Of a stretch of 64,000 bases of DNA, positions 48,743 through 57,151 are shown in pieces; position 1 is the first letter of the stretch; each line of letters begins with the position of its first letter. Origin of the DNA: Prevotella sp. (lineage in GTDB: Bacteria; Bacteroidota; Bacteroidia; Bacteroidales; Bacteroidaceae); the NCBI GenBank assembly GCA_017651265.1, contig JAGCDO010000066.1:78556-142555 (forward strand), given 5' to 3'. The notes under the pieces are model-generated. The model worked only from the letters and a program-made list of their open reading frames with translations, did no database searches and was not told the origin of the DNA. The position numbers were made by a program, and so were the translations under genes.

Positions 48743-50045
48743 GAATCAGGTTGATATCATCACAATGGGTTGTTCAAAGAATCTTGTTGACAGCGAGATT
48801 CTCATGAAGTTGTTCGAAGAGAACGGCTACCATTGCGTGCACGACAGTCGGAACCCCCGTGGGGAGATCGTTGTCGTGAACACCTGTGGGTTCATTGCTG
48901 ATGCCAAGGAAGAGAGCATCAACACCATTCTGGAGATGATTCAACGGAAGAAGGAAGGAAAACTTAAGAAGCTGTTCGTGATGGGTTGCCTGTCGCAGCG
49001 CTATCCCAAGGAACTGCAGCAGGAACTGCCCGAAGTAGATAAGCTCTATGGGAAGTTCAACTACAGGGAACTCATAGCCGACCTCTGTCATGAGCGTGTG
49101 GCGGATAATACCTACCAGCGCCATCTCACCACGCCGCGCCATTATGCCTACCTGAAGATCAGTGAAGGGTGTGACCGCCATTGTGCCTATTGTGCCATTC
49201 CTATTATTACAGGCAAGCATGTGAGTCGTCAGCAGGAAGAAATCCTACAGGAAGTGCGCGAGCTGGTGACCAAGGGCGTAAAGGAATTCCAGGTCATTGC
49301 CCAGGAACTCACCTTCTACGGACTCGATATCGATGGTAAGCATCACATCGCGGAACTTATCTCCGCCATGGCCGACATACCCGGTGTGAAATGGATCCGT
49401 CTGCATTACGCCTATCCAACCCGCTTCCCTGTGGAACTGTTGGATGTGATCAGGGAGAAAGACAATGTGTGCAAGTACCTCGACATCGCCCTGCAGCACA
49501 TCTCCGACCATATGCTGGACGCCATGAAGCGACAGGTTACCAAGGACGAGACCATCCGTCTCATTCAGCTCATCCGCGAACGTGTACCTGGTATCCATCT
49601 CAGAACCACACTCATGGTGGGCTTCCCCGGTGAGACCGAAGAGGACTTTAACGAGCTGATGGAATTCGTGCGCTGGGCACGCTTCGAGTGCATGGGCGCC
49701 TTTGCTTATTCAGAAGAAGAAGGTACTTACAGCGCCGAGCACTATACCGATGATGTTCCTGAGGAAGTGAAGCAGGAACGACTCAGTAAGCTGATGGCTT
49801 TGCAGCAGGAGATCAGTGCCGAGATACAGGCGGCCAAGGTAGGAACCACCATGCGCGTGATCATCGACCGTAAGGAAGGCGATTACTATATCGGGCGCAC
49901 CGAGTTCTCTTCGCCAGAGGTAGATCCCGAGGTGCTCATACCAGCTGCTGAACGCACGCTCCGCATCGGTACGTTTTACGATACTACAATCACAGGTGCA
50001 GAAGAGTTTGATCTCTATGCATCGGTAAATACAGATAAGAGATGA
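48735..50045 (+). CDS. rimO: Ribosomal protein uS12 methylthiotransferase
   Basis: 436 residues. N-terminal MTTase domain with cysteines in G-C-S-K-N, N-T-C-G-F and G-C-L-S-Q-R-Y, a radical-SAM CxxxCxxC in C-D-R-H-C-A-Y-C-A-I-P (about 147-157), and a C-terminal TRAM domain (about 370-434). It methylthiolates an aspartate of ribosomal protein S12. G-C-S-K-N-L-V-D-S-E marks RimO rather than MiaB. It overlaps ftsY by 8 bases upstream and the HU gene by 4 downstream, so the four genes from ftsY on are one operon. Confidence 0.95.
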   Translation: MIKNQVDIITMGCSKNLVDSEILMKLFEENGYHCVHDSRNPRGEIVVVNTCGFIADAKEESINTILEMIQRKKEGKLKKLFVMGCLSQRYPKELQQELPEVDKLYGKFNYRELIADLCHERVADNTYQRHLTTPRHYAYLKISEGCDRHCAYCAIPIITGKHVSRQQEEILQEVRELVTKGVKEFQVIAQELTFYGLDIDGKHHIAELISAMADIPGVKWIRLHYAYPTRFPVELLDVIREKDNVCKYLDIALQHISDHMLDAMKRQVTKDETIRLIQLIRERVPGIHLRTTLMVGFPGETEEDFNELMEFVRWARFECMGAFAYSEEEGTYSAEHYTDDVPEEVKQERLSKLMALQQEISAEIQAAKVGTTMRVIIDRKEGDYYIGRTEFSSPEVDPEVLIPAAERTLRIGTFYDTTITGAEEFDLYASVNTDKR

Positions 50046-50335
50046 CGAACAAGAATTTCATCAAAGAACTGTCTCAACGCCTGGAATGCACCAACGCTGA
50101 AGCGCAACGAATGGTGAAATCCCTGATTGAAGTCATGAACGAGGAGTTTCAGTCGGGTGAACCTTTCATGATTCCCGGGTTTGGTACCTTTGAGGTCAAG
50201 AAGCGGATGGAGCGCATCATCATCAATCCATCCACGCATAAGCGCATGCTTGTTCCTCCCAAACTGGTACTTGGCTTCAAACCAATTCCTTCCATCAAGG
50301 AAAAACTAAAGAACGGAGGGGAAGAGAATGGTTAA
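50042..50335 (+). CDS. HU-family DNA-binding protein
   Basis: 97 residues. The HU/IHF fold is clear: A-E-A-Q-R-M-V-K-S-L-I-E-V-M-N-E-E-F near residue 18 and I-P-G-F-G-T-F-E-V-K-K-R near 43, with a positively charged arm (R-M-E-R-I-I-I-N-P-S-T-H-K-R-M). A glycine/asparagine tail ends it. It overlaps rimO (ATGA) and the next gene by 8 bases; the next gene also begins with an HU domain, so the two may form heterodimers. Confidence 0.9.
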   Translation: MTNKNFIKELSQRLECTNAEAQRMVKSLIEVMNEEFQSGEPFMIPGFGTFEVKKRMERIIINPSTHKRMLVPPKLVLGFKPIPSIKEKLKNGGEENG

Positions 50336-51632
50336 GACAAAACAAGACTTGGTCAATCTGCTCGCCCAGAAGAACGGTCTGTCGCGAAAGAAGAACGTCC
50401 AGTTCGTCAACGAATTGGTGGATCTCATCAATGAGGTACTGAAAGACGAGAAGCTTCTGAAGATCAGTGGCTTGGGTACGTTCAAGGTGATCGACACCAA
50501 GGATCGTGAGAGCGTGAATGTGCAAACGGGCGACCGCTTTGTGATTGAAGGCAGAAACAAGATTACCTTCACGCCCGATGCTGCCATGCGGGAACTCGTG
50601 AACCGTCCCTTCTCGCAGTTCGAAACCGTTGTTCTCAACGACGGTGTGGACTTCAGTGATATCCCCGAAGAACCCGCTGATGAAGAGCCCATCATTGAAG
50701 AACCGGCAACCGAAGGACCCCTTGCTGAAGACGCTGTTGCTGAGGAAGTTGCCGTCTATGGGCTCACTGAGCCCATAAAAGAAGAGCCGGCCCCCGAAGA
50801 GCCGGCCCCCGAAGAGCCGGCCCCCGAAGAACCAGCCATCAGTGAGCCCATTGCGCCCATCAAGCCCATTGAGCCCATCGTTGAAGAACAGCCCATTGAG
50901 CCTATCGTCGAGGAACAGCCCACTGAGCCCATCAACACCCTCTTAGACCCCGAAAACACTGAAACTGAAGAAAACAACAATAACGAAACAACTGAAGATA
51001 CCATTATGGAAGAAGAAAAATCAAACGTTTGGAAATGGCTGGCAGCGCTGATCATCTGCACAGCTATTGGATTTGCGGGCGGTTACTATGTCGGTAAACG
51101 ATTCGCACCTATGAAATTCATTCCTCTTGAAAAGACGGAGATGATCCAAGGAGAGTTTGTTGACAGCACCATGATCGATTCGATCTATGCAGAAGACTCG
51201 ATGGAAAAAGCCCGTGACGCCAAGATCAAGGCAAGAGTCGATTCCATTACCCGTGCTCATGAAGCAAGAAACGAGTCAATCCGTGTGGCCAAGCTGAAGA
51301 AAGCCAGCGAGAGCACCGCTAAGCTCGACGCTGCCATGGCCGCAAAGGCAGCCCAGCAATCAGCTGATAATGCTCCTGCCGTTGCCTTACCCAAGGGCGA
51401 CAATTCCCAGACACTCAACAACGCCAAGGCAATGGTGAGCAACGGTGCCTATACCATCGTGGGTACACAGGAAACCATCACGGTGAAGCCCGGACAGAAC
51501 CTGAAGAAGATTTCCAAATTCTACCTGGGTGACGGCATGGAGTGCTACATTCAGGCCTATAACGGTATTACTGAAGTAACCGAAGGGATGAAGCTGAAAA
51601 TCCCCAAGCTACAGGTGAAGAAAAGGAAGTGA
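50328..51632 (+). CDS. HU-domain / transmembrane / LysM fusion protein
   Basis: 434 residues. Residues 1-90 are an HU-like DNA-binding domain (I-S-G-L-G-T-F-K-V, near 45-53); 105-230 a proline/glutamate-rich linker with tandem repeats (E-E-P-A-P three to four times, then P-I-E-P-I-V-E-E-Q-P); about 235-256 one transmembrane helix (W-L-A-A-L-I-I-C-T-A-I-G-F-A-G-G-Y-Y); 280-340 a charged coiled-coil region; and the last 60 residues a LysM-like fold (I-T-V-K-P-G-Q-N-L-K-K-I-S-K-F-Y-L-G). The topology places DNA binding inside and peptidoglycan binding outside the inner membrane. That suggests a link between nucleoid and cell wall (inference). Confidence 0.82.
   Translation: MVKTKQDLVNLLAQKNGLSRKKNVQFVNELVDLINEVLKDEKLLKISGLGTFKVIDTKDRESVNVQTGDRFVIEGRNKITFTPDAAMRELVNRPFSQFETVVLNDGVDFSDIPEEPADEEPIIEEPATEGPLAEDAVAEEVAVYGLTEPIKEEPAPEEPAPEEPAPEEPAISEPIAPIKPIEPIVEEQPIEPIVEEQPTEPINTLLDPENTETEENNNNETTEDTIMEEEKSNVWKWLAALIICTAIGFAGGYYVGKRFAPMKFIPLEKTEMIQGEFVDSTMIDSIYAEDSMEKARDAKIKARVDSITRAHEARNESIRVAKLKKASESTAKLDAAMAAKAAQQSADNAPAVALPKGDNSQTLNNAKAMVSNGAYTIVGTQETITVKPGQNLKKISKFYLGDGMECYIQAYNGITEVTEGMKLKIPKLQVKKRK
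50776..50936 (+). repeat. In-frame short repeats coding the linker of the HU-LysM protein
   Basis: Three 15-bp units GAAGAGCCGGCCCCC (from about 50780) are followed by 9-bp units of the type GCCCATTGA/GCCCATCAA (50845-50936) and a 27-bp duplicate coding P-I-E-P-I-V-E-E-Q. All unit lengths keep the frame. Confidence 0.85.
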
Positions 51633-51639
51633 TTTTCTG

Positions 51640-51841
51640 CCCTCATGAGAGGGCAGCTCGAGGAAGGAGGAAGGACGAAGGAGGAAGGAGATATGCTTCA
51701 AGGTTAGTGAAGCAAGAAGCAAGGGGCAAGAAGCAAGAGATATGCTTTGAGTACAAGTGGATTGGTATATGAATACTTTATATGATTACTGTATCAAAAT
51801 GGTATTCTCCTTCCTCCTTCGTCCTTCCTCCTTCCTCGAAA
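51640..51841. repeat. Inverted heptamer element, copy B (GAGGAAG)
   Basis: A hairpin (GCCCTCATGAGAGGGC, about 51639-51654) is followed by a left arm of GAGGAAG/GACGAAG heptamers (51658-51690) and its complement at 51806-51839. The 115-base loop holds a second heptamer run (AAGCAAG, four units, about 51711-51738). Same design and same arm sequence as 45283-45442. Confidence 0.88.
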
Positions 51842-51891
51842 AATAACTCCTTCCTCAACAATAAAGCATGTGAAACATGCTCAACTATAAT

Positions 51892-51927
51892 AAAGTTTCT
51901 TAAAAGTAAGTTTTAAGAAACTTTTTT
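51892..51927 (+). terminator. Intrinsic terminator after the HU-LysM gene
   Basis: AAAGTTTCTTAAAA (51892-51905) pairs with TTTTAAGAAACTTT (51911-51924) over a 5-base loop, followed by TTT. A small hairpin (GCATGTGAAACATGC) lies just upstream at 51866-51880. Confidence 0.7.
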
Positions 51928-51947
51928 AATATTATTTAGTCACTAAT

Positions 51948-51980
51948 TTTCGACTATCATTACCGAATGTATTACTTTTG
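51948..51980 (+). promoter_or_regulatory. Probable promoter of the Bat operon
   Basis: TACTTTTG at 51973-51980 is a good -7 box; the -33 element is imperfect (TTTC at 51948-51951, 21 bp away). Start near 51983, leader about 43 bases before moxR. Confidence 0.55.
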
Positions 51981-52025
51981 CGCTGGATTTATAAAAAGAG
52001 ACACAAAATAAATAGATAAAGGAAT

Positions 52026-53021
52026 ATGGCAGAAGCAATTGATATCCGCGAATTGAACATCCGGATTGAACAGCAAAGTGCATTTGTAACGAATCTGATT
52101 CATGGTATGGATCAGGTCATCGTCGGTCAGAAACACCTCATCGACTCCCTCCTCATCGGTCTGCTTAGCGATGGACACATTCTGCTTGAAGGTGTTCCAG
52201 GACTGGCCAAGACATTAGCCATCAAGACGCTGGCCCAGTTGATTGATGCAGGCTACAGTCGTATCCAGTTCACGCCCGACCTCCTTCCTGCCGACGTCAT
52301 CGGTACGATGATCTACTCGCAGAAGGAAGAGAAGTTCCAGGTGAAGAAAGGACCGGTGTTCGCCAACTTCGTACTGGCAGACGAGATCAACCGTGCCCCG
52401 GCGAAGGTGCAGAGTGCCTTGCTCGAGGCAATGCAGGAGCATCAGGTAACCATTGGTAGCGATACCTTCCAGTTGCCCAACCCGTTCCTGGTGATGGCTA
52501 CCCAGAACCCCATCGAGCAGGAAGGTACCTACCCGCTGCCCGAAGCACAGGTCGACCGATTCATGCTGAAGGTGGTCATCGACTATCCCACCATTGAGGA
52601 AGAGAAGATGATTATCCGTGAGAATATCCTTGGCGGACTTCCCGAGGTGAAGCCCGTAACAACCGCCCAGGAGATCATCAACGCCCGTCAGGTGGTTCAG
52701 CAGGTATATATCGACGAGAAGATCGAGCAGTATATTGCCGATATCGTGTTTGCCACCCGTTATCCCGACCGCTATCAGCTGGGCGAGCTCAAGGAGCTCA
52801 TCACCTTCGGTGGCTCTCCCCGTGCATCCATCAACCTGGCCAAGGCAGCCCGTGCCTACGCCTTCATCAAGCGTCGCGGCTATGTTGTGCCTGAGGATGT
52901 CCGTGCCGTTGCACACGACGTACTTCGTCACCGCATCGGTCTGTCGTACGAGGCAGAGGCCACCAACGTGACCAGCGAGGAGATTGTCAGCAAGATCATC
53001 AATAAGGTAGAAGTGCCTTGA
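52026..53021 (+). CDS. MoxR-family AAA+ ATPase
   Basis: 331 residues. Walker A G-V-P-G-L-A-K-T (about 60-67), Walker B V-L-A-D-E-I-N-R, followed by A-P-A-K-V-Q-S-A-L-L-E-A-M-Q-E and sensor 1 A-T-Q-N-P-I-E-Q-E-G. MoxR proteins act as chaperone-like ATPases together with von Willebrand factor A proteins; here the partners are encoded directly downstream (DUF58, batA, batB). It heads the Bat operon and is followed by eleven 7-bp repeats that run up to the DUF58 start codon. Confidence 0.94.
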   Translation: MAEAIDIRELNIRIEQQSAFVTNLIHGMDQVIVGQKHLIDSLLIGLLSDGHILLEGVPGLAKTLAIKTLAQLIDAGYSRIQFTPDLLPADVIGTMIYSQKEEKFQVKKGPVFANFVLADEINRAPAKVQSALLEAMQEHQVTIGSDTFQLPNPFLVMATQNPIEQEGTYPLPEAQVDRFMLKVVIDYPTIEEEKMIIRENILGGLPEVKPVTTAQEIINARQVVQQVYIDEKIEQYIADIVFATRYPDRYQLGELKELITFGGSPRASINLAKAARAYAFIKRRGYVVPEDVRAVAHDVLRHRIGLSYEAEATNVTSEEIVSKIINKVEVP

Positions 53022-53097
53022 TAGTGCATAGTGCGTAGTTCATAGTGCATAGTTCATAGTGCATAGTTCATAGTTCATAGTGCATAATTTATAGTGC
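53021..53097 (+). repeat. Eleven tandem heptamers (ATAGTKC) ending at the start codon
   Basis: Exactly 77 bases from the last base of the moxR stop to the base before the DUF58 ATG can be cut into eleven heptamers: mostly ATAGTGC and ATAGTTC, one GTAGTTC, one ATAATTT. There is no other sequence between the two genes. Confidence 0.9.
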
Positions 53098-53970
53098 ATG
53101 ATGGAAACGTCTGAGATACTGAAGAAGGTTCGCAAGATCGAGATCAAGACACGCCGACTGAGTAACAACATCTTCGCCGGACAGTACCATTCTGCCTTCA
53201 AGGGTAGGGGAATGGCGTTCAGCGAAGTGCGTGAGTATCAGTATGGTGATGATGTGCGCGATATCGACTGGAACGTAACCGCACGCTTCCACCGTCCTTA
53301 TGTCAAGGTGTTTGAGGAAGAGCGCGAGCTTACCGTGATGTTGCTCATCGACGTCAGCGGATCCTTGGAGTTCGGTACGCAGCACCAGATGAAGAAGGAG
53401 ATGGTGACGGAGATTGCGGCTACCTTGGCGTTCAGTGCCATCCAGAACAACGACAAGATCGGTGTGGTCTTCTTCTCCGACAAGATCGAGAAGTACATCC
53501 CCCCGAAGAAAGGTCGTAAGCACATTCTCTATATCATCCGCGAGATGCTCGACTTCCAGCCTGAGAGTAGGAAGACCGATGTCAAGAAGGGTGTTGAGTT
53601 CCTCACGGGTATCATGAAACGCCGCTGTACGGCCTTCCTGTTGAGCGACTTCTACACCCGTGATGATTTCGAGCAGGCATTGACCATCTGCAACCGTAAG
53701 CACGATGTGGTGGCCATACAGGTATATGACCAGCGTGCCAAGACCTTACCCGATGTAGGACTGATGAAGGTGCGCGATGCGGAAACAGGACATGAGATGA
53801 TCATCGACACGAGCAGTAAGAAGCTCCGTCGAGCCCATACACAGTACTGGCTGAGTCGTCAGCAGGCACTCATCAACACATTCAATAAGAGTAACGTGGA
53901 CCATGTGAGCATGGCAACCGACGAGGATTTCGTCAAGCAGCTGCTGCTCCTGTTCAAGATGCGCGGATAG
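53098..53970 (+). CDS. DUF58 protein (vWA-like) of the Bat operon
   Basis: 290 residues. Starts with two ATGs (53098 and 53101). DUF58 features: G-R-G-M-A-F-S-E-V-R-E-Y-Q-Y-G-D-D-V-R-D-I-D-W near residue 38, then a von Willebrand A-like segment with L-L-I-D-V-S-G-S-L. No transmembrane helix. In MoxR-DUF58-Bat operons it is thought to act with the ATPase as a client or adaptor. The whole upstream space is the heptamer run, so its translation start is directly preceded by repeats. Confidence 0.9.
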   Translation: MMETSEILKKVRKIEIKTRRLSNNIFAGQYHSAFKGRGMAFSEVREYQYGDDVRDIDWNVTARFHRPYVKVFEEERELTVMLLIDVSGSLEFGTQHQMKKEMVTEIAATLAFSAIQNNDKIGVVFFSDKIEKYIPPKKGRKHILYIIREMLDFQPESRKTDVKKGVEFLTGIMKRRCTAFLLSDFYTRDDFEQALTICNRKHDVVAIQVYDQRAKTLPDVGLMKVRDAETGHEMIIDTSSKKLRRAHTQYWLSRQQALINTFNKSNVDHVSMATDEDFVKQLLLLFKMRG

Positions 53971-54002
53971 CCGTCACGGTTCATGCTATTTACAATGAAA
54001 CA

Positions 54003-55103
54003 ATGAAACTGGGAACAAGACATATTGACCAATTATTTGTAAGGCTCCTCGTGTTCTGTGGAGCTGTGATGACCGCTGTATCATCCTTTGCGCAGGTACA
54101 GGTGGAGTCGTCTATCGACCCTATCCAGATCCTCATTGGCGAACAGGCGCAACTCAAGCTGCAGGTGTCGTACAAGAAAGGACAGTCGTTGATCCTGCCT
54201 CAGTTCAAGCAGTCGCAGTATATCACCCCCGGTGTGGAGGTGCTGGATATGTCGGAGTCAGACACGGCACAGTTAGACAACGGGATGATCTGCGTGAGCA
54301 GGACCTACACGCTCACTTCTTTCGACGAACAGCTCTATTACTTACCGCCATTACCTGTTAAAGTGGATGGCAAGCAATACCAGAGTAAGAATTTGGCACT
54401 GAAGGTATTAACAGTACCTGTTGACACCCTTCATCCTGAGAATTTCTATCCGCCGAAGGATGTGCAGAACAATCCCTTCCTCTGGAGCGAGTGGCGTGAT
54501 GTGTTCTGGCTCAGTCTGTTGTTACTCGTCCTCACCGTTCTCGCCTTCTACCTCTGTATCTGTCTGAAGGGCAACAAACCCATTATCGCCCGTGTACGCA
54601 TCATCAAGAAGGTGCTTCCGCATCAGCGTGCCATGGACGAGATCGAGAAGATCAAGGCCGACAAGATGGTGGCTTCCGAGAACCAGAAGGAATACTACAC
54701 CCGTCTTACCGACACCCTGCGTAAATATATGGAGGAACGCTTCGGCTTCAACGCCATGGAGATGACCTCAGGCGAGATCATTGCCCGTCTGCAGGAGGTA
54801 GAGGACAAGAAGATGATTGACGAGCTGCGCGACCTGTTCACCACTGCCGACCTGGTGAAGTTCGCGAAGTATAAGTCGCTCATCAACGAGAATGATGCAA
54901 ACCTGGTGAATGCCATCGCGTTCATCAATACCACCAAGCAGGAGAACCAGCCCACCACCGAGCGCATTGAGCCGCAGCTTACCGAGAAGGACAAGCGCAG
55001 CATGCGTTCAAGAACCGTGCTAAAGATAGCGGTGTCCATCCTGTTCATCGCCATTGTGGTCCTGTTAGGCTATGTTTTCTATAGGTTATACCTGCTGATA
55101 TAG
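54003..55103 (+). CDS. Bat-operon membrane protein (BatD-like N-terminal region)
   Basis: 366 residues. N-terminal signal (ending about S-S-F-A-Q), a periplasmic beta-rich domain (about 35-160: V-E-S-S-I-D-P-I-Q-I-L-I-G-E-Q-A-Q-L) similar in pattern to the start of BatD proteins, a transmembrane helix (about 170-190), a cytoplasmic helical region (about 205-330, E-Y-Y-T-R-L-T-D-T-L-R-K-Y) and a second helix at the C terminus. Located between DUF58 and batA, it is a regular member of these operons in Bacteroidales but has no settled name. Role inferred as part of the membrane complex. Confidence 0.8.
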   Translation: MKLGTRHIDQLFVRLLVFCGAVMTAVSSFAQVQVESSIDPIQILIGEQAQLKLQVSYKKGQSLILPQFKQSQYITPGVEVLDMSESDTAQLDNGMICVSRTYTLTSFDEQLYYLPPLPVKVDGKQYQSKNLALKVLTVPVDTLHPENFYPPKDVQNNPFLWSEWRDVFWLSLLLLVLTVLAFYLCICLKGNKPIIARVRIIKKVLPHQRAMDEIEKIKADKMVASENQKEYYTRLTDTLRKYMEERFGFNAMEMTSGEIIARLQEVEDKKMIDELRDLFTTADLVKFAKYKSLINENDANLVNAIAFINTTKQENQPTTERIEPQLTEKDKRSMRSRTVLKIAVSILFIAIVVLLGYVFYRLYLLI

Positions 55104-55111
55104 TATGAGAT

Positions 55112-56110
55112 ATGGAGTTCATTAACAAAGAATACCTGTTACTGCTGCTGTTGCTGATACCGTATATCATCTGGTATCTGCTATACCGCAAGAAGAGCGA
55201 GCCCACGATGCAGATGAGCGACACGTTCGCTTATCGCTATGCACCGAAGAGTCTGCGCCAGCGACTGGTATGGCTTCCTGCCTTGTTGCGCATGATCACC
55301 TTTGTACTGGTGATCCTGGTACTGGCCCGTCCGCAGACACACGACAGCTGGGGCAAGCGCACATCAGAAGGTATCGACATCATGTTGGCCATGGACGTGT
55401 CAACCAGTATGCTGGCACAGGACCTGAAGCCAAACCGTATCGAAGCAGCCAAATCCGTTGCGGCAGAGTTCATCTCCGGTCGCCCCGACGATAATATCGG
55501 TCTGAGCATCTTTGCCGGTGAAGCCTTCACCCAGTGCCCCATGACCACCGACCATACGTCGCTGCTCACCCTCTTGAAGGATGTGCGTACCGACATTGCA
55601 GAACGAGGACTCATTGAAGACGGTACCGCCATCGGTATGGGACTGGCCAACGCGGTGAGTCGTTTGAAGGACAGTAAGACCAAGAGTAAGGTGGTGATCC
55701 TGCTCACCGACGGTAGTAACAACATGGGTGATATCTCCCCGCTCACGGCCGCACAGATTGCTAAGAGCATGGGCATCCGCGTCTATACCATTGCCGTGGG
55801 TTCCAAGGAGGTGGCCCCGTATCCCATGCAGGTGGGCGGCACCATACAGTATGTGAATGTCCGTGTGGATGTGGACGTGAATACCCTGAAGGAGATTGCC
55901 AACACCGCCGACGGACAGTTCTACCGTGCCACCAACACGGCTGAGCTGAAGAAGATCTATCAGGACATCGACAAACTGGAGAAGACCAAGTTGGAGGTGA
56001 AGAAGTTCTCCAAGCACTACGAGGCCTATCAGCCGTTCGCCATCGCTGCGGTGCTGTGCCTGCTGCTCGAGATCCTCCTCCGCATCACCTGGTTCCGTCG
56101 TATTCCATAA
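55112..56110 (+). CDS. batA: BatA, von Willebrand factor A membrane protein
   Basis: 332 residues. Two N-terminal transmembrane helices (about 8-24 and 58-75), a periplasmic vWA domain with a complete MIDAS site (D-V-S-T-S-M, the Thr of E-D-G-T-A-I-G and L-L-T-D-G-S-N-N) and a C-terminal helix (about 308-326). Bat proteins were first linked to aerotolerance in Bacteroides fragilis. BatA is thought to form a complex with BatB and the MoxR ATPase. Spacing to the neighbours is 8 and 18 bases. Confidence 0.92.
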   Translation: MEFINKEYLLLLLLLIPYIIWYLLYRKKSEPTMQMSDTFAYRYAPKSLRQRLVWLPALLRMITFVLVILVLARPQTHDSWGKRTSEGIDIMLAMDVSTSMLAQDLKPNRIEAAKSVAAEFISGRPDDNIGLSIFAGEAFTQCPMTTDHTSLLTLLKDVRTDIAERGLIEDGTAIGMGLANAVSRLKDSKTKSKVVILLTDGSNNMGDISPLTAAQIAKSMGIRVYTIAVGSKEVAPYPMQVGGTIQYVNVRVDVDVNTLKEIANTADGQFYRATNTAELKKIYQDIDKLEKTKLEVKKFSKHYEAYQPFAIAAVLCLLLEILLRITWFRRIP

Positions 56111-56128
56111 CTGGTTAAAGCGTACATT

Positions 56129-57151
56129 ATGTTCAGATTTGAAAACCCCATATTCCTCTACCTGCTGGTGCTGATACCGATTCTGGCACTGGTCAGACTC
56201 GTGCTGATGCATCAGCGTAAGGGAAAACTCAAGCGGTTCGGCGATCTCGCCCTGCTGAAACAGCTCATGCCCGATGTGTCGAAATACCGTCCGGGTGTGA
56301 AGTTCTGGCTGCTCATGACCGCCTTGGCCTTACTCATCATCATGCTGGCGCGCCCCCAGATGGGAACGAAGATCAGTCATGAGAAACGCAACGGCATCGA
56401 GACGATGATCGCCCTCGACATCAGTAACTCGATGAAGGCCGAGGATGTGGTTCCCTCCCGACTCGACAAGAGTAAGATGCTCATCGAGAACATGGTGGAG
56501 AACTTCACGAACGATAAGGTAGGACTGATTGTCTTTGCCGGCGATGCGTTCATCCAGCTGCCTATCACCAGCGATTATGTCTCGGCCAAGATGTTCCTCC
56601 AGAGCATCGATCCGCATCTCATTGCCACACAGGGAACGAACATCGCAGAGGCCATCCGCCTGGCCATGAATGCGTTCACCCAGCAGGAGAAGATCGGTAG
56701 GGCCATCATCGTGATTACCGACGGTGAGGACCATGAGGGTGGTGCCATCGAGATGGCCAAGGCAGCCAGGAAGAAAGGCATGCGCGTGTTTGTCCTCGGT
56801 ATCGGTTCCGCTAAGGGATCACCCATTCCCGATGGCGAGGGCGGTTATATGGTTGACAATACCGGTAACGAGGTGATGTCGGCCCTGAACGAACAGATGT
56901 GCCAGCAGGTGGCCGAAGCCGGTGGTGGTGCCTATATCCATGTTGACAACACCAATGTGGCACAAACCAAACTCAACAACGAACTCATCAAGCTCCAGAC
57001 GGGACAGATCTCCAGTACCATCTACAGCGAGTACGACGAGCAGTTCCAGGCCTTCGGTATCCTGGCATTACTGCTGCTCATCATCGAGGTCTGCATCTTC
57101 GAAAGTAAGAACCCGCTCACGAAGCGCATAAGTATATTCAAAAAGAAATGA
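56129..57151 (+). CDS. batB: BatB, von Willebrand factor A membrane protein
   Basis: 340 residues, paralogue of BatA with the same topology. MIDAS residues are D-I-S-N-S-M, the Thr of Q-G-T-N-I-A and I-I-T-D-G-E-D-H-E-G-G. The C-terminal helix (A-F-G-I-L-A-L-L-L-L-I-I-E-V-C-I-F) is followed by a basic tail. Its stop overlaps the batC start (ATGA). The difference from BatA in the first MIDAS loop (Asn in place of Thr) is allowed in the D-x-S-x-S pattern. Confidence 0.92.
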   Translation: MFRFENPIFLYLLVLIPILALVRLVLMHQRKGKLKRFGDLALLKQLMPDVSKYRPGVKFWLLMTALALLIIMLARPQMGTKISHEKRNGIETMIALDISNSMKAEDVVPSRLDKSKMLIENMVENFTNDKVGLIVFAGDAFIQLPITSDYVSAKMFLQSIDPHLIATQGTNIAEAIRLAMNAFTQQEKIGRAIIVITDGEDHEGGAIEMAKAARKKGMRVFVLGIGSAKGSPIPDGEGGYMVDNTGNEVMSALNEQMCQQVAEAGGGAYIHVDNTNVAQTKLNNELIKLQTGQISSTIYSEYDEQFQAFGILALLLLIIEVCIFESKNPLTKRISIFKKK

